NCBI RefSeq assembly: GCF_001748145.1
Contig: NZ_BCQA01000001.1
Coordinates: forward strand, 6,412,501-6,476,500
Direction: 5' to 3'
DNA from: Bosea sp. BIWAKO-01
GTDB lineage: Bacteria > Pseudomonadota > Alphaproteobacteria > Rhizobiales > Beijerinckiaceae
DNA length: 64,000 nt
Shown here: positions 1 to 7,676 of the stretch, in pieces
Position numbering within the stretch: position 1 is the first letter of the stretch
Layout of the letters: the number at the start of each line of letters is the position of its first letter
The notes under the pieces: model-generated
What the model saw: the letters and a program-made list of their open reading frames with translations, nothing else
Told to the model about the DNA's origin: nothing
The model's database searches: none
Position numbers and translations under genes: made by a program

Positions 1-1
1 G

Positions 2-136
2 CTCCTGATGCTGACGATCGGCATCCGCTCGGGAAGCGCGATCTATTTCGAGGCGGCCCTGATCATCGCAGTGCTGGGATTCGTATCGAGCATCGCGCTC
101 GCCAAATTTCTCATGCGCGGCGAGGTGATCGAATGA
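2..136 (+). CDS. phaF: Monovalent cation/H+ antiporter subunit F (C-terminal part)
   Basis: Only the last 44 codons are in the window; the gene continues to the left. The visible residues form one hydrophobic helix ([20 protein letters not shown]) ending in the charged tail MRGEVIE, which matches the end of the small MrpF/PhaF membrane subunit of the multisubunit Na+(K+)/H+ antiporter. The stop codon overlaps the ATG of the next gene by 4 nt (ATGA), as is usual for F-G pairs, so the two are translationally coupled. Identification rests mainly on the neighbouring G subunit and this short helix. Confidence 0.75.
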   Translation, partial: LLMLTIGIRSGSAIYFEAALIIAVLGFVSSIALAKFLMRGEVIE

Positions 137-501
137 CCCATGCCGAGAACCTCCCCGCCTGGGCGTCCCTGCTCACGGCCTTCCTGCTCCTTCTCGGTTC
201 CGGGCTGACACTGCTGGGAGCCATCGGAACATTGCGCTTTCGCAGGTTCTTCGAGCGCGTTCATGCCCCCACGCTGGGCACGAGCTGGGGAACCGGTGCG
301 ATCGCGCTCGCGTCCATTGTCTGCTTCTCGGCGCTGGGCTCCCGGCCCGTGGTGCATGAACTCCTGATCGGCGTCTTCATGATCGTCACGACGCCGGTCA
401 CCCTCATGCTGCTCGCCCGCGCGTCCCTCTATCGCGACCGAACGGAGGGAAACGGAGAAGCGCCTCCGCGCTCGCTCCCGCGCCGCACTCACGGTGGATA
501 A
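133..501 (+). CDS. phaG: Monovalent cation/H+ antiporter subunit G
   Basis: A 122-residue membrane protein with three predicted helices (about residues 10-32, 50-68 and 74-96). It carries the PhaG/MrpG hallmark [15 protein letters not shown] after the first helix, followed by [11 protein letters not shown] and a third helix ending [12 protein letters not shown]. Subunit G is the last small subunit of the seven-part Mrp/Pha complex in the inner membrane, which exchanges Na+ or K+ for protons in pH and salt adaptation. It overlaps the F gene by 4 nt and is the last gene of that operon; the next gene is convergent. Whether the complex prefers K+ (Pha) or Na+ (Mrp) cannot be told from this subunit. 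Confidence 0.88.
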   Translation: MTHAENLPAWASLLTAFLLLLGSGLTLLGAIGTLRFRRFFERVHAPTLGTSWGTGAIALASIVCFSALGSRPVVHELLIGVFMIVTTPVTLMLLARASLYRDRTEGNGEAPPRSLPRRTHGG

Positions 502-570
502 GGGCAGCATCGCGACCTGGAGCCGGCGGCCAGCGCAGCCCTCGATACAGCGAGACATTGGCGGCAAGAG

Positions 571-584
571 CCCGGCGCGCCGGG
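571..584. terminator. Self-complementary GC hairpin after phaG
   Basis: CCCGGCGCGCCGGG is a perfect 14-base palindrome 70 nt past the phaG stop, between two convergent genes. It has no following T run, so it is at best a weak or Rho-assisted terminator. The rest of 502-703 shows no gene. Confidence 0.3.
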
Positions 585-703
585 AAAGATCGCTGCGTTG
601 GCATCGTCGCTGACCAGCCAAGCGCCGATCGTCGGCCGACACGGCCTTGAGGTCGCGCCTGCCCGTACTGCCGCTCCGCTTCGTCTCGCCGAGCAGCCTC
701 GCC

Positions 704-1474
704 TCAAGGCGTCAGCGGCAGGGCCTTCAGTTCCTTCCGAGCCGTGCCAAAGGTGCCGAGCTGATAGACCGATGCGCCGGTCGGCGAGAAGGTGAACGCG
801 TCGAAAGGCTCAGCCAGCATCGTCTTCAAATAGGTTTCGGTTCCGACGCCGATCGTCACATGCGGATTGAAACGCTTGCCCGCCGCGATTGTCGTGAAGC
901 CGGAGACATATTCGATCAGGGATTTTTGAATGTCCCGCCCGCCATCCCTGCTGAAGAACGCCGCCGGTGTCCCGGTCTTCGCGGTGTAGGGCGCAACGGC
1001 CTTGATCAGTTCATCCTGCAGCCGATGCAGGTCGTCTGTCGGTTCGACGACGATCCCCGCGAGTCCGACCGGCGGAGACGGGATGTAATAGTATTTGAAC
1101 GCCTTCAGCGTCCATGACGTCGGCTTTTCCTTGGCCAGAACCGCGTTCGCGGCGGCAAAGACCTTGTCGAGTTCCGCCGTGCGGACGAATTGCTGCACCA
1201 GCGTGACGTGCGGGTGGTGCGTCTCATCGAGAGCAAAGCCCTTCGGGAAGGACTTCAGCAGACGCGCATTGGCGTCCTTCGCGCGCTGAAGCATCGTCGC
1301 GTCGGGTTCAAGCGCGATGTCGATCGCCGTCAGGGGTGCCTGTTGCGCGACGGCCCCCCGGGCAAAGCCGAGCACCAGGGCCAGTCCGAGGCCAATCGCT
1401 GCAAGAACCGGCGCGCATCGACGGTCCCGGCAATCCAGAGGGGCAGGACGACTTGCAAAGACGGACGCCTTCAT
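704..1474 (-). CDS. Exported 2H-phosphoesterase-superfamily protein (2'-5' RNA ligase-like)
   Basis: A 256-residue protein with two H-x-T motifs, HPHVTL (H89/T91) and NPHVTIG (H204/T206), about 115 residues apart. This is the signature of the 2H phosphoesterase fold (LigT/cyclic phosphodiesterase type). A hydrophobic stretch at residues 22-40 followed by GAVAQQA looks like a Sec signal peptide with a site near residue 43, so the enzyme probably acts in the periplasm. Known family members hydrolyse 2',3'-cyclic or other cyclic phosphates; the substrate here is unknown. It stands alone, convergent with phaG. An alternative start closer to the signal peptide is possible because the first 20 residues are unusually long and rich in charge and cysteine. 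Confidence 0.72.
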   Translation of the reverse strand: MKASVFASRPAPLDCRDRRCAPVLAAIGLGLALVLGFARGAVAQQAPLTAIDIALEPDATMLQRAKDANARLLKSFPKGFALDETHHPHVTLVQQFVRTAELDKVFAAANAVLAKEKPTSWTLKAFKYYYIPSPPVGLAGIVVEPTDDLHRLQDELIKAVAPYTAKTGTPAAFFSRDGGRDIQKSLIEYVSGFTTIAAGKRFNPHVTIGVGTETYLKTMLAEPFDAFTFSPTGASVYQLGTFGTARKELKALPLTP

Positions 1475-1526
1475 CGCTGCGCTCCCTACATCATCAAGAG
1501 AGAAGGTCTGGCGGGGGCAGTTTAAT

Positions 1527-1557
1527 CAAAAGCGCCCCGGCGCGCGATGCGCTTTTG
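1527..1557 (-). terminator. Inverted repeat downstream of the hydroxyacid dehydrogenase gene
   Basis: Perfect 9-nt arms CAAAAGCGC (1527-1535) and GCGCTTTTG (1549-1557) flank a 13-nt loop. It lies 37 nt past the stop of the minus-strand gene ending at 1594. On the minus strand the stem is followed by ATTAAA, so it is a plausible intrinsic terminator of that operon. Confidence 0.5.
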
Positions 1558-1593
1558 GCGGAGCAGGCGGGGCTAGGCAGGTCGAATTGCGCC

Positions 1594-2604
1594 TCAGGCG
1601 AAGGCGACGTTCTCGCTCTGCGCCCGCAGGCGCGGATCGCGCGAGCGCACCTGGACCGGCCGCCCGCCGAGAACCTCGAAGCAGCGGGCGAGCGTATCCT
1701 CCGAGAGGCGCCGCATCGCCTCGACAGTGAAGAAGGTCAGGTGCGGGAAGAGAATGACGTCGTCGCGGCCAAAGAGCGGGCTGAGCACATGGCCCGTCTT
1801 GGCCAGCGGTTCGGTCGAATAGACGTCGAGCCCGACGCCACCGAGACGGCCGGCCAGCACCGCCTCGACGAGCGCCGCCTCGTCGATCAGCGCTCCCCTG
1901 GAGACGTTGACCAGCACGGCAGACGGCTTCAGGCAGGCGAGTTCGGCGCGGCCGATCAATCCGCGCGTCGCCGCGTTCAGCACGCAATGGAGCGAGACGA
2001 AATCGCATGCGCGCAGCATCGCATGCAGATCGTCCACCTTCTCGATGCCGGATGCCGCGAGCGTGTCCGCGTCGACATGGGGATCGTAACCGAGAACCCG
2101 GGCCCGGAACCCCTGCCCCGCCATCCGGGCCATGCTGCGGCCGATCTTGCCGGCACCGACGAGCCCGAGTGTGGAACCAGCGATATCGCGGCCGAGCCAG
2201 CGCTGTTCGGGCCAGATCCAGCCATCGGCGGCCATGGCGCGACCAATCTCGGGCAGGCGCTTGGCCAGCGCGATCATCAGAGCGAACGCGCCCTCCGCGA
2301 CCGTCTCCTCGGCATATTCGGGAACGTTGACGACCGGGATGCCGCGCGCGCTCGCGGCAGGAATATCGATCGCATCGATGCCGACACCGTATTTGACGAT
2401 GCCCTTGAGCCTGGGCGCAGCCGCGATGACGCGGGCCGTGATCGGCGTGTAGCACATCAGGATCAGATCGGCGTCGGCGACGGCCTCGATCAGCGCGGCC
2501 TCCGGGATGCCATCGGGCAAGGTGACGAGCTCGACGCCACGGGCCCGCAGGCCGGCATCGATCTCGGGGCATTCCAGTTCACGGTCCGTGCGGACGGCTT
2601 TCAT
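1594..2604 (-). CDS. D-2-hydroxyacid dehydrogenase (NAD-dependent, CtBP/PGDH-like)
   Basis: A 336-residue member of the D-isomer-specific 2-hydroxyacid dehydrogenase family. The Rossmann motif GLVGAGKIGRSMARM lies in the middle, followed by the cofactor-loop aspartate in YDPHVD. The catalytic Arg is in VNVSRGALIDE, then comes GLDVYSTEP and the catalytic His in LFPHLTFFT. Family members interconvert 2-oxo and D-2-hydroxy acids in the cytoplasm. The gene starts 35 nt downstream of the class III PLP enzyme and is probably cotranscribed with it. The pairing suggests that a 2-oxo acid made by the PLP enzyme is reduced, or a hydroxy acid oxidised; the substrate cannot be read from sequence. Confidence 0.86.
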   Translation of the reverse strand: MKAVRTDRELECPEIDAGLRARGVELVTLPDGIPEAALIEAVADADLILMCYTPITARVIAAAPRLKGIVKYGVGIDAIDIPAASARGIPVVNVPEYAEETVAEGAFALMIALAKRLPEIGRAMAADGWIWPEQRWLGRDIAGSTLGLVGAGKIGRSMARMAGQGFRARVLGYDPHVDADTLAASGIEKVDDLHAMLRACDFVSLHCVLNAATRGLIGRAELACLKPSAVLVNVSRGALIDEAALVEAVLAGRLGGVGLDVYSTEPLAKTGHVLSPLFGRDDVILFPHLTFFTVEAMRRLSEDTLARCFEVLGGRPVQVRSRDPRLRAQSENVAFA

Positions 2605-2639
2605 AGCGGACCCTTTCGGCCAGGGAAGAGAGAGGCGCT

Positions 2640-4001
2640 TCAGCCCGCCGCGATCGCGGCCTCGACGATGTCGAGCGCGCGGTCGAGGTCGGCTTGCGGG
2701 ATCACCAGAGGCGGCGAGAGCGTCAGCACATTGCCCTGGCTGATCTTGAAGCTCAGCCCGGCTTCGAGGCAGCGATAATAGACCCGTTCGGCGAGCGCGT
2801 TGTCGGGCGCCATATCCGCCTTGTCGGCCACGATCTCGACCCCGAACATCAGCCCGCGCCCGCGCACGTCGCCGACATGGGGCGAGCCTTCGCCGAAGGC
2901 GCGCAGACGCGCCATCGCCTGGCCACCGAGCTCGGTCGCCCGCTCCGGCAGCCCCTCCTCGCGAATGATCGCGATCGTGGTCAGCGCCGCGCGCGTCGTC
3001 ACCGGGTTCTTCTCATGGGTGTAGTGGCCGATCGCGAAATCGCCGGCGACATCGAGATCGCGCCGCGCGATCGCCGCGGCGATCGGCAAGATGCCGCCGC
3101 CGAGCGCCTTGCCGACGACGAGGATGTCCGGCGTCACCCCGTCATGCTCGCTGGTGAAGAAGCGGCCGGTCTTGCCGAGCCCGGTCGGGATCTCGTCGAA
3201 GATCAGCAGCGTGCCATGGCGGTCGCAGGCCTCGCGCACCAGCTTCCAGAAGCCGGGTGCCGGCGGGTTCGGGGTCGCCCGCATCGGCTCGGCGACGAGG
3301 GCCGCGAAATCGCCCTCCCGGCCAAGCACATAGGAGATCATGCTGGCGCAGGCGCGGGCCGAATCCTCCAGGCTGTTATGGCCATAGGCGCAGTGATGGT
3401 TCGCCCAGGGCGCGACATGCTCTGCGCCCGGCAGGAGCGGCCCGGCAATCCCGGAGCGAAAGGTCGCCTCCCCGCCGACGCTCGAGGCGCCGAAGCCCGC
3501 GCCGTGAAAGGCATCCCAGAAGGACAAGGTCTTGAAGCGCCCGGTGGCGGCGCGCGCGAGTCTCAGCGCCACCTCGACCGCATCCGAACCGCCCGTCGTG
3601 AACAGCACCTTGCCGAGATCGCCCGGGGCAAGGCGGCCCAGCGTCTCGGCCAGCTCGACCGCCGGCTCGCAGGTGAAGCGGCGCGGCGCGAAGCAGAGAT
3701 CGTCGAGCTGCTGCTTGATCGCAGCCTTCAGGCGGGGATGGCCGTAGCCGATATGATGGACGCTGTTGCCATGGAAATCCATGTAGCGGCGCCCGGCCGT
3801 GTCCTCGATCCAGATGCCCTCCGCCTTGGCGATCGCCGTGACGCAGGGGCTCGACAGGCTCTGGTGCAGGAAGGCGTCGGCGTCGCGCTTCAGCAGGCCG
3901 CGCGTCGCCGGATCATCGAGCCGCGCCGACCAGGCGCCGCGCGCCGCCGAGGTGTTCGACTCGCCTTCGGTATGCACGAGCTTGGCGGAAAGACCTGACA
4001 T
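2640..4001 (-). CDS. Class III PLP-dependent aminotransferase-family enzyme, possibly hydroxy-aminoethylphosphonate ammonia-lyase-like (PbfA-like)
   Basis: A 453-residue fold-type I PLP enzyme. The PLP-ring aspartate is D269 in LLIFDEIPTGLGKTG and the Schiff-base lysine is K298 in VVGKALGGG. The N-terminal block FLHQSLSSPC (residues 44-53) and DFHGNSVHHIGYGHPR (75-90) resemble, from memory, the subgroup containing PbfA, which cleaves (R)-1-hydroxy-2-aminoethylphosphonate. The divergently transcribed LysR gene is of the type often next to aminoethylphosphonate genes, which fits. No phnW, phnX, phnA or phnY is visible nearby, so the phosphonate role is inference; an ordinary omega-amino-acid transaminase remains possible. 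It is the first gene of a two-gene minus-strand operon. Confidence 0.82.
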   Translation of the reverse strand: MSGLSAKLVHTEGESNTSAARGAWSARLDDPATRGLLKRDADAFLHQSLSSPCVTAIAKAEGIWIEDTAGRRYMDFHGNSVHHIGYGHPRLKAAIKQQLDDLCFAPRRFTCEPAVELAETLGRLAPGDLGKVLFTTGGSDAVEVALRLARAATGRFKTLSFWDAFHGAGFGASSVGGEATFRSGIAGPLLPGAEHVAPWANHHCAYGHNSLEDSARACASMISYVLGREGDFAALVAEPMRATPNPPAPGFWKLVREACDRHGTLLIFDEIPTGLGKTGRFFTSEHDGVTPDILVVGKALGGGILPIAAAIARRDLDVAGDFAIGHYTHEKNPVTTRAALTTIAIIREEGLPERATELGGQAMARLRAFGEGSPHVGDVRGRGLMFGVEIVADKADMAPDNALAERVYYRCLEAGLSFKISQGNVLTLSPPLVIPQADLDRALDIVEAAIAAG

Positions 4002-4121
4002 CCCTGAAACTCCCGTGCCGAGGCGACGCGCCGGTCTTGCGGCGGGGCGATCCCCTTGGCGATTGCCTTTGGACAGGCGGCTGCTTTCGATGCCGGCATC
4101 ATCGGCGGCGATGGATCATCT

Positions 4122-4162
4122 GAAAAATCGTTATTTTCGATCGACGCATAAATTGAATCGTT
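4122..4162. promoter_or_regulatory. Candidate LysR operator region between the PLP enzyme and lysR genes
   Basis: The 200-nt divergent spacer has an AT-rich island with an inverted repeat GAAAA (4122-4126) / TTTTC (4134-4138). It also has the heptamer AATCGTT twice as a direct repeat (4126-4132 and 4156-4162), exactly 30 bp apart, about three helical turns. LysR-type regulators bind such spaced sites in divergent promoters; assignment here is by position only. Confidence 0.4.
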
Positions 4163-4210
4163 GCATTAGTGCCTGTCGCCTCCCCGGCTCTACCCTGCCC
4201 GGATCCCGCC

Positions 4211-5074
4211 ATGCGCTATGTCCAGCTTCGTGCTTTCCACCAGGTCGCGCTCGCCGGCGGCTTTTCACGCGCCGCGAGCGAGCTGAACCTGACGCAGCCG
4301 GCGATCTCCGATCAGGTCCGCAAGCTCGAGGAGGAGTATGACGTGCTGCTGTTCAGCCGGCAGCACAGGCAGATCGCCCTGACCGCGATGGGCGAAAGGC
4401 TGCTCGCGATCACACACCGCCTGTTCGATGCCGAGGACCAGGCGCGCGGGTTGCTCTTGGAGTCGCGCGCCCTGCGGCTTGGAACCCTGCGGATCGCCGC
4501 CGATTCCGTCCATCATGTCCTGCATGTGCTGACGGCGTTCCGCGAGATCTATCCGGGCGTGCGGATCACGGTCAGCGCCGGCAATACCGAGACCATCGTG
4601 GCGCAGCTGCAAAGTTACGAGGCCGATATCGGCGTCCTCGGCGACATGGCCCCGCATCGCGATTTCGAGTTCGTTCCGCTGAATGCGGCGCCGATCATCG
4701 CCGTCGTCGCAGCCGATCATCCCTTTGCCTCGCGCCGGTCGCTGTCGCTGGCGGAGCTTGCCGGCATGGCGCTCGTGATCCGGGAAAGCGGCTCGCGGAC
4801 GCGCCGGCTGCTCGAACAGCGCGCGTCCGAGACCGGCGTCAGGTTGACCTACGCCATCGAGGTCGAAGGGCGCGAGGCTGCGCTCGACATCGTGGCGGCG
4901 GGTGGCGGCATCGGCTTCGTCTCGGAGGCCGAACTGCGCGGCGATCGCGGCCTGGTGCGCATCGCGCTCGACGGGCCGCCGATCCTGATGGAGGAATCCC
5001 TGATCTGCTTGAGCGAACGCCGGGACAACAAGGCGATCAAGGCCTTTCTGGACGTCGCACGGGGTCGCGCTTGA
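4211..5074 (+). CDS. LysR-family transcriptional regulator, aminoethylphosphonate-associated type
   Basis: A 287-residue regulator. The winged-helix domain lies at residues 1-60 (LRAFHQVALAGGFSRAASELNLTQPAISDQVRKLE), followed by a LysR substrate-binding domain. The opening MRYVQLRAFHQVA and the general sequence resemble, from memory, the LysR clade found beside 2-aminoethylphosphonate catabolic genes (TIGR03339). I chose ATG 4211 because the family begins exactly here; the upstream in-frame ATG at 4169 adds 14 proline-rich residues. It is divergent from the PLP enzyme-dehydrogenase operon, its likely target. The last 27 codons recur in degraded form at 10827-10912. Confidence 0.85.
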   Translation: MRYVQLRAFHQVALAGGFSRAASELNLTQPAISDQVRKLEEEYDVLLFSRQHRQIALTAMGERLLAITHRLFDAEDQARGLLLESRALRLGTLRIAADSVHHVLHVLTAFREIYPGVRITVSAGNTETIVAQLQSYEADIGVLGDMAPHRDFEFVPLNAAPIIAVVAADHPFASRRSLSLAELAGMALVIRESGSRTRRLLEQRASETGVRLTYAIEVEGREAALDIVAAGGGIGFVSEAELRGDRGLVRIALDGPPILMEESLICLSERRDNKAIKAFLDVARGRA

Positions 5075-5159
5075 CCAGGCTGGAGCTTCGCCCCCGGAGC
5101 GGCGCGGTCGGACCGCTCAATTGTCGGTCAGACCTTGCGCTTCGCGATGCTCGCCGAGA

Positions 5160-6575
5160 TCAGACCATGCCCGTGGCGAATCCGTAGAGCAGCCCAGCTA
5201 CCGAGCAAGCGGCGATGACCTTGATCATCCCGACCTTGAAGCGGAACACAGCGATCATGGCGGCAAGCGTCAGCAGCAGCGATGCGACGTTGACGGTGCT
5301 CAGGACCGGCACGTCGAGTTCCATGCCATAGCCGCGGATCTGATGGACCTCGGCGAAGAGCACGTGCAGCGCAAACCAGATCGACAGGTTCAGGATCACG
5401 CCGACGACGGCCGCAGTAATCGCCCCGAGCGCAGCCGAGAGCGCCTTGTTGTTGCGCATCGTCTCCATGAACGGCGCGCCGAGGAAGATCCAGAGGAAGC
5501 AGGGCACGAAAGTGACCCAGGTCGTCAGCAGCCCGCCGAGAGTGCCGGCCAGGAGGGGATTCAGAGAGCCCGGCGCACGATAGGCGCCCATGAAGCCGAC
5601 GAACTGCGTCACCATGATCAAGGGGCCGGGCGTGGTTTCGGCCATGCCGAGGCCATCCAGCATTTCACCCGGCTTCAGCCAGCCATAATGCTCGACTGCC
5701 TGCTGCGCGACATAGGACAGCACCGAGTAGGCGCCACCGAAGGTCACCATCGCCATCTTGGAGAAGAAGATTGAGATCTCCGTGAAGACGTTGCCCTGGC
5801 CGAGCAGAGCCAGCAGGGCGATGATTGGAGCGAACCAGAGGAAGAAGCCGATGGCAGCGACCTTCAGCGTCCAGCTCAGCGGCGGTCTGGCATGCGCCGG
5901 AATGCCCTCGCCCAGCGCGGAATCGATGTCGGCCAGCTGCTTGCCACCGAGCTTGCCATGACCGCCTCCCGTCAGGAACGCCGACCAGCCACCGCGCCCT
6001 CCGATATAGCCGATCAGGCCCGCGCCCAGCACGACGAGCGGGAATGGTGCCTGAAACAGCGTCAATGCCAGAAAGGCGGCGGCGGCGAGCCCGATCATGA
6101 CATTGTTCTTCAGCGAGCGCCGACCGATCCGCAGGACGGCTTCGAGCACGATCGCCAGGACCGCCGCCTTCAATCCGAAGAACAGAGCCTGGACGCTGCC
6201 GACATTGCCGAAAATCGCGTAGATCCAGCTCAGCGCCATGATGGAAATGGCGCCCGGCAGCACGAACAGGAGGCCGGCGACGAGACCGCCCTTCGTCTTG
6301 TGCAGGAGCCAGCCGATATAGATCGCGAGTTGCTGCGCCTCCGGCCCCGGAAGAAGGGTGCAATAGTTCAGGGCATGCAGGAAGCGCGTCTCGCCGATCC
6401 AGCGCTTCTCCTCAACGATGATCCGGTGCATCACCGCGATCTGTCCGGCAGGCCCACCGAAGCTCAGCGCTGCGACCCGTGCCCAGACACGCAAGGCCTC
6501 CCCGAATGAAATGCCGTGATCAGGCACGGCATTCTGCATCGTCGGTGCAGCGTCGATGGTTTCGAGCTTGTTCAT
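5160..6575 (-). CDS. chrA: Chromate efflux transporter ChrA (two-domain CHR family)
   Basis: A 471-residue polytopic inner-membrane protein with two homologous CHR halves. The N-half has LSFGGPAGQIAVMHR and LPGPEAQQLAIYIGW; the C-half has VTFGGAYSVLSYVAQQAV and TTPGPLIMVTQFVGFMGA. CHR proteins expel chromate from the cytoplasm. ATG 6575 is preferred to the upstream in-frame ATG because it follows a good ribosome-binding site (AGGAAA) and the extension is Ser/Thr-rich and unlike the family. It lies 16 nt downstream of chrB and is surely cotranscribed with it. Confidence 0.93.
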   Translation of the reverse strand: MNKLETIDAAPTMQNAVPDHGISFGEALRVWARVAALSFGGPAGQIAVMHRIIVEEKRWIGETRFLHALNYCTLLPGPEAQQLAIYIGWLLHKTKGGLVAGLLFVLPGAISIMALSWIYAIFGNVGSVQALFFGLKAAVLAIVLEAVLRIGRRSLKNNVMIGLAAAAFLALTLFQAPFPLVVLGAGLIGYIGGRGGWSAFLTGGGHGKLGGKQLADIDSALGEGIPAHARPPLSWTLKVAAIGFFLWFAPIIALLALLGQGNVFTEISIFFSKMAMVTFGGAYSVLSYVAQQAVEHYGWLKPGEMLDGLGMAETTPGPLIMVTQFVGFMGAYRAPGSLNPLLAGTLGGLLTTWVTFVPCFLWIFLGAPFMETMRNNKALSAALGAITAAVVGVILNLSIWFALHVLFAEVHQIRGYGMELDVPVLSTVNVASLLLTLAAMIAVFRFKVGMIKVIAACSVAGLLYGFATGMV

Positions 6576-6591
6576 GGCCGTTTCCTGATGA

Positions 6592-7584
6592 TCAGGCGCG
6601 TTTCGACTTGAAGTACTGGTAGAGGTTGTCGAGGACGGGCGTGCCTTGGGCGATGCGCTGCTCATCGTCCGGATTGGCCGCGCAGACACCCGCGATCAGG
6701 CTCGCGATGCCCGTCGTTTCCTCGTGCCCGAACTTGCGGTCTTTCAGATCGATGTCGTGGACGATCTCGGAGATGCCCCGGAGCGCAGGATCAGCGAGAC
6801 CGGCACGGACCAGCAGGACCTCGAAGCTACAACGATCACCCTCGTGGGTAATCTCGCCTTCGAACATGTCGAAGCGCAACTCCCCGGCCTTGGGTTCGTA
6901 TCCCTTGCCCGGAACGAAGCGGATGACGGCGTCGGGGTCGATGAAGCGACGGATCAGCCAGCTACAGGCGATGCGGTCGATATGGACGCCTTTGCGCGTG
7001 ACCCAGACCCGCCCCTTCAGGTCGGCTGCGGTCTGTGGCGGCGTCTCCGTTGATGTGTTGGTCATGTCGCTATCCCTCGCGAGCCTGCGCTCCAGTTCCG
7101 CGATCAGGCCCTCAGCCGAGAGACGGCCAGTCGCGCCGAAGAAATCGATGGCGGCGATGTCCGCCAGCCGCTTGCGCAGGCGCTTGATCTGGGTCGTGGC
7201 CTCGACCGTTTCCTCCGGAGCTGCAGCCTCCTCGAGGCGGCTTGAAAGGGAGCGGACCTCCTTGGCGATCGCCTCGTAGTCTTCGTCGCGCGCAGCGTCG
7301 AACAGGGCCCGTGCCTGGGCATCGGAAAGGCCATCGATCAGGCGGGCTTCGCACATCATGGCCTCCCCGCCTCCCTCGACGATCTCCTTCAGCAACCACT
7401 CGAAATCTTCCTGCGTCTCGGCATTCGCCGGCAGCGCATAGACCGTGCTCTTCACCGCGACAGCGCCGATGCCTTGCAGGCGGCGCCAGATCTTGACCCG
7501 GAAATAGGCTGGCTTGCTCGGCAACTGGTGGATCAGGAGGAGCCAGCGCTGCTCTGCCGGTATCGCGTCAACGTTCATGTTCAC
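6592..7584 (-). CDS. chrB: Chromate resistance regulator ChrB
   Basis: A 330-residue protein with the usual ChrB layout. The N-terminal domain (WLLLIHQLPSKPAYFRVKIWRRLQ... VYALP, about residues 10-180) is followed by the C-terminal chromate-resistance domain (WVTRKGVHIDRIACSWLIRRFIDPDA, from about residue 190) with H-x-D-R-x-A-C and E-G-E-I-T-H. In Ochrobactrum tritici and others ChrB is a chromate-responsive regulator of the chr operon. Here it leads chrB-chrA and faces the SOD-rhodanese gene across a 92-nt spacer with repeated GTATCAT motifs. The start could also be the second Met, two codons in. Confidence 0.88.
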   Translation of the reverse strand: MNMNVDAIPAEQRWLLLIHQLPSKPAYFRVKIWRRLQGIGAVAVKSTVYALPANAETQEDFEWLLKEIVEGGGEAMMCEARLIDGLSDAQARALFDAARDEDYEAIAKEVRSLSSRLEEAAAPEETVEATTQIKRLRKRLADIAAIDFFGATGRLSAEGLIAELERRLARDSDMTNTSTETPPQTAADLKGRVWVTRKGVHIDRIACSWLIRRFIDPDAVIRFVPGKGYEPKAGELRFDMFEGEITHEGDRCSFEVLLVRAGLADPALRGISEIVHDIDLKDRKFGHEETTGIASLIAGVCAANPDDEQRIAQGTPVLDNLYQYFKSKRA

Positions 7585-7587
7585 ACC

Positions 7588-7624
7588 GTATCATCAAGAC
7601 AAATAAAAGCAACACTTGTATCAT
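7588..7624. promoter_or_regulatory. Twin GTATCAT repeats in the divergent chrB / sod-rhodanese promoter
   Basis: GTATCAT occurs at 7588-7594 and 7618-7624, same orientation and exactly 30 bp apart, inside the 92-nt spacer between divergent genes. The second copy is part of an imperfect dyad, ATCA-4 nt-TGAT. These are candidate sites for ChrB or another regulator controlling both operons together. This is inference from position and repetition. Confidence 0.45.
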
Positions 7625-7676
7625 TTTTGATTCGAGCGTAGCGTCCGGCTCGTCGCGTATCGCAAGCGAGGACGCC

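Noticed and set aside
571..584. GC palindrome as a phage attachment site
   Set aside because: No integrase, duplicated core or tRNA gene nearby; more likely a weak hairpin.
1336..2778. 480-codon plus-strand frame
   Set aside because: Antisense to the hydroxyacid dehydrogenase gene, which has full family motifs; composition is that of a shadow frame.
2694..3998. 434-codon plus-strand frame
   Set aside because: Antisense to the class III PLP enzyme; no recognisable domain.
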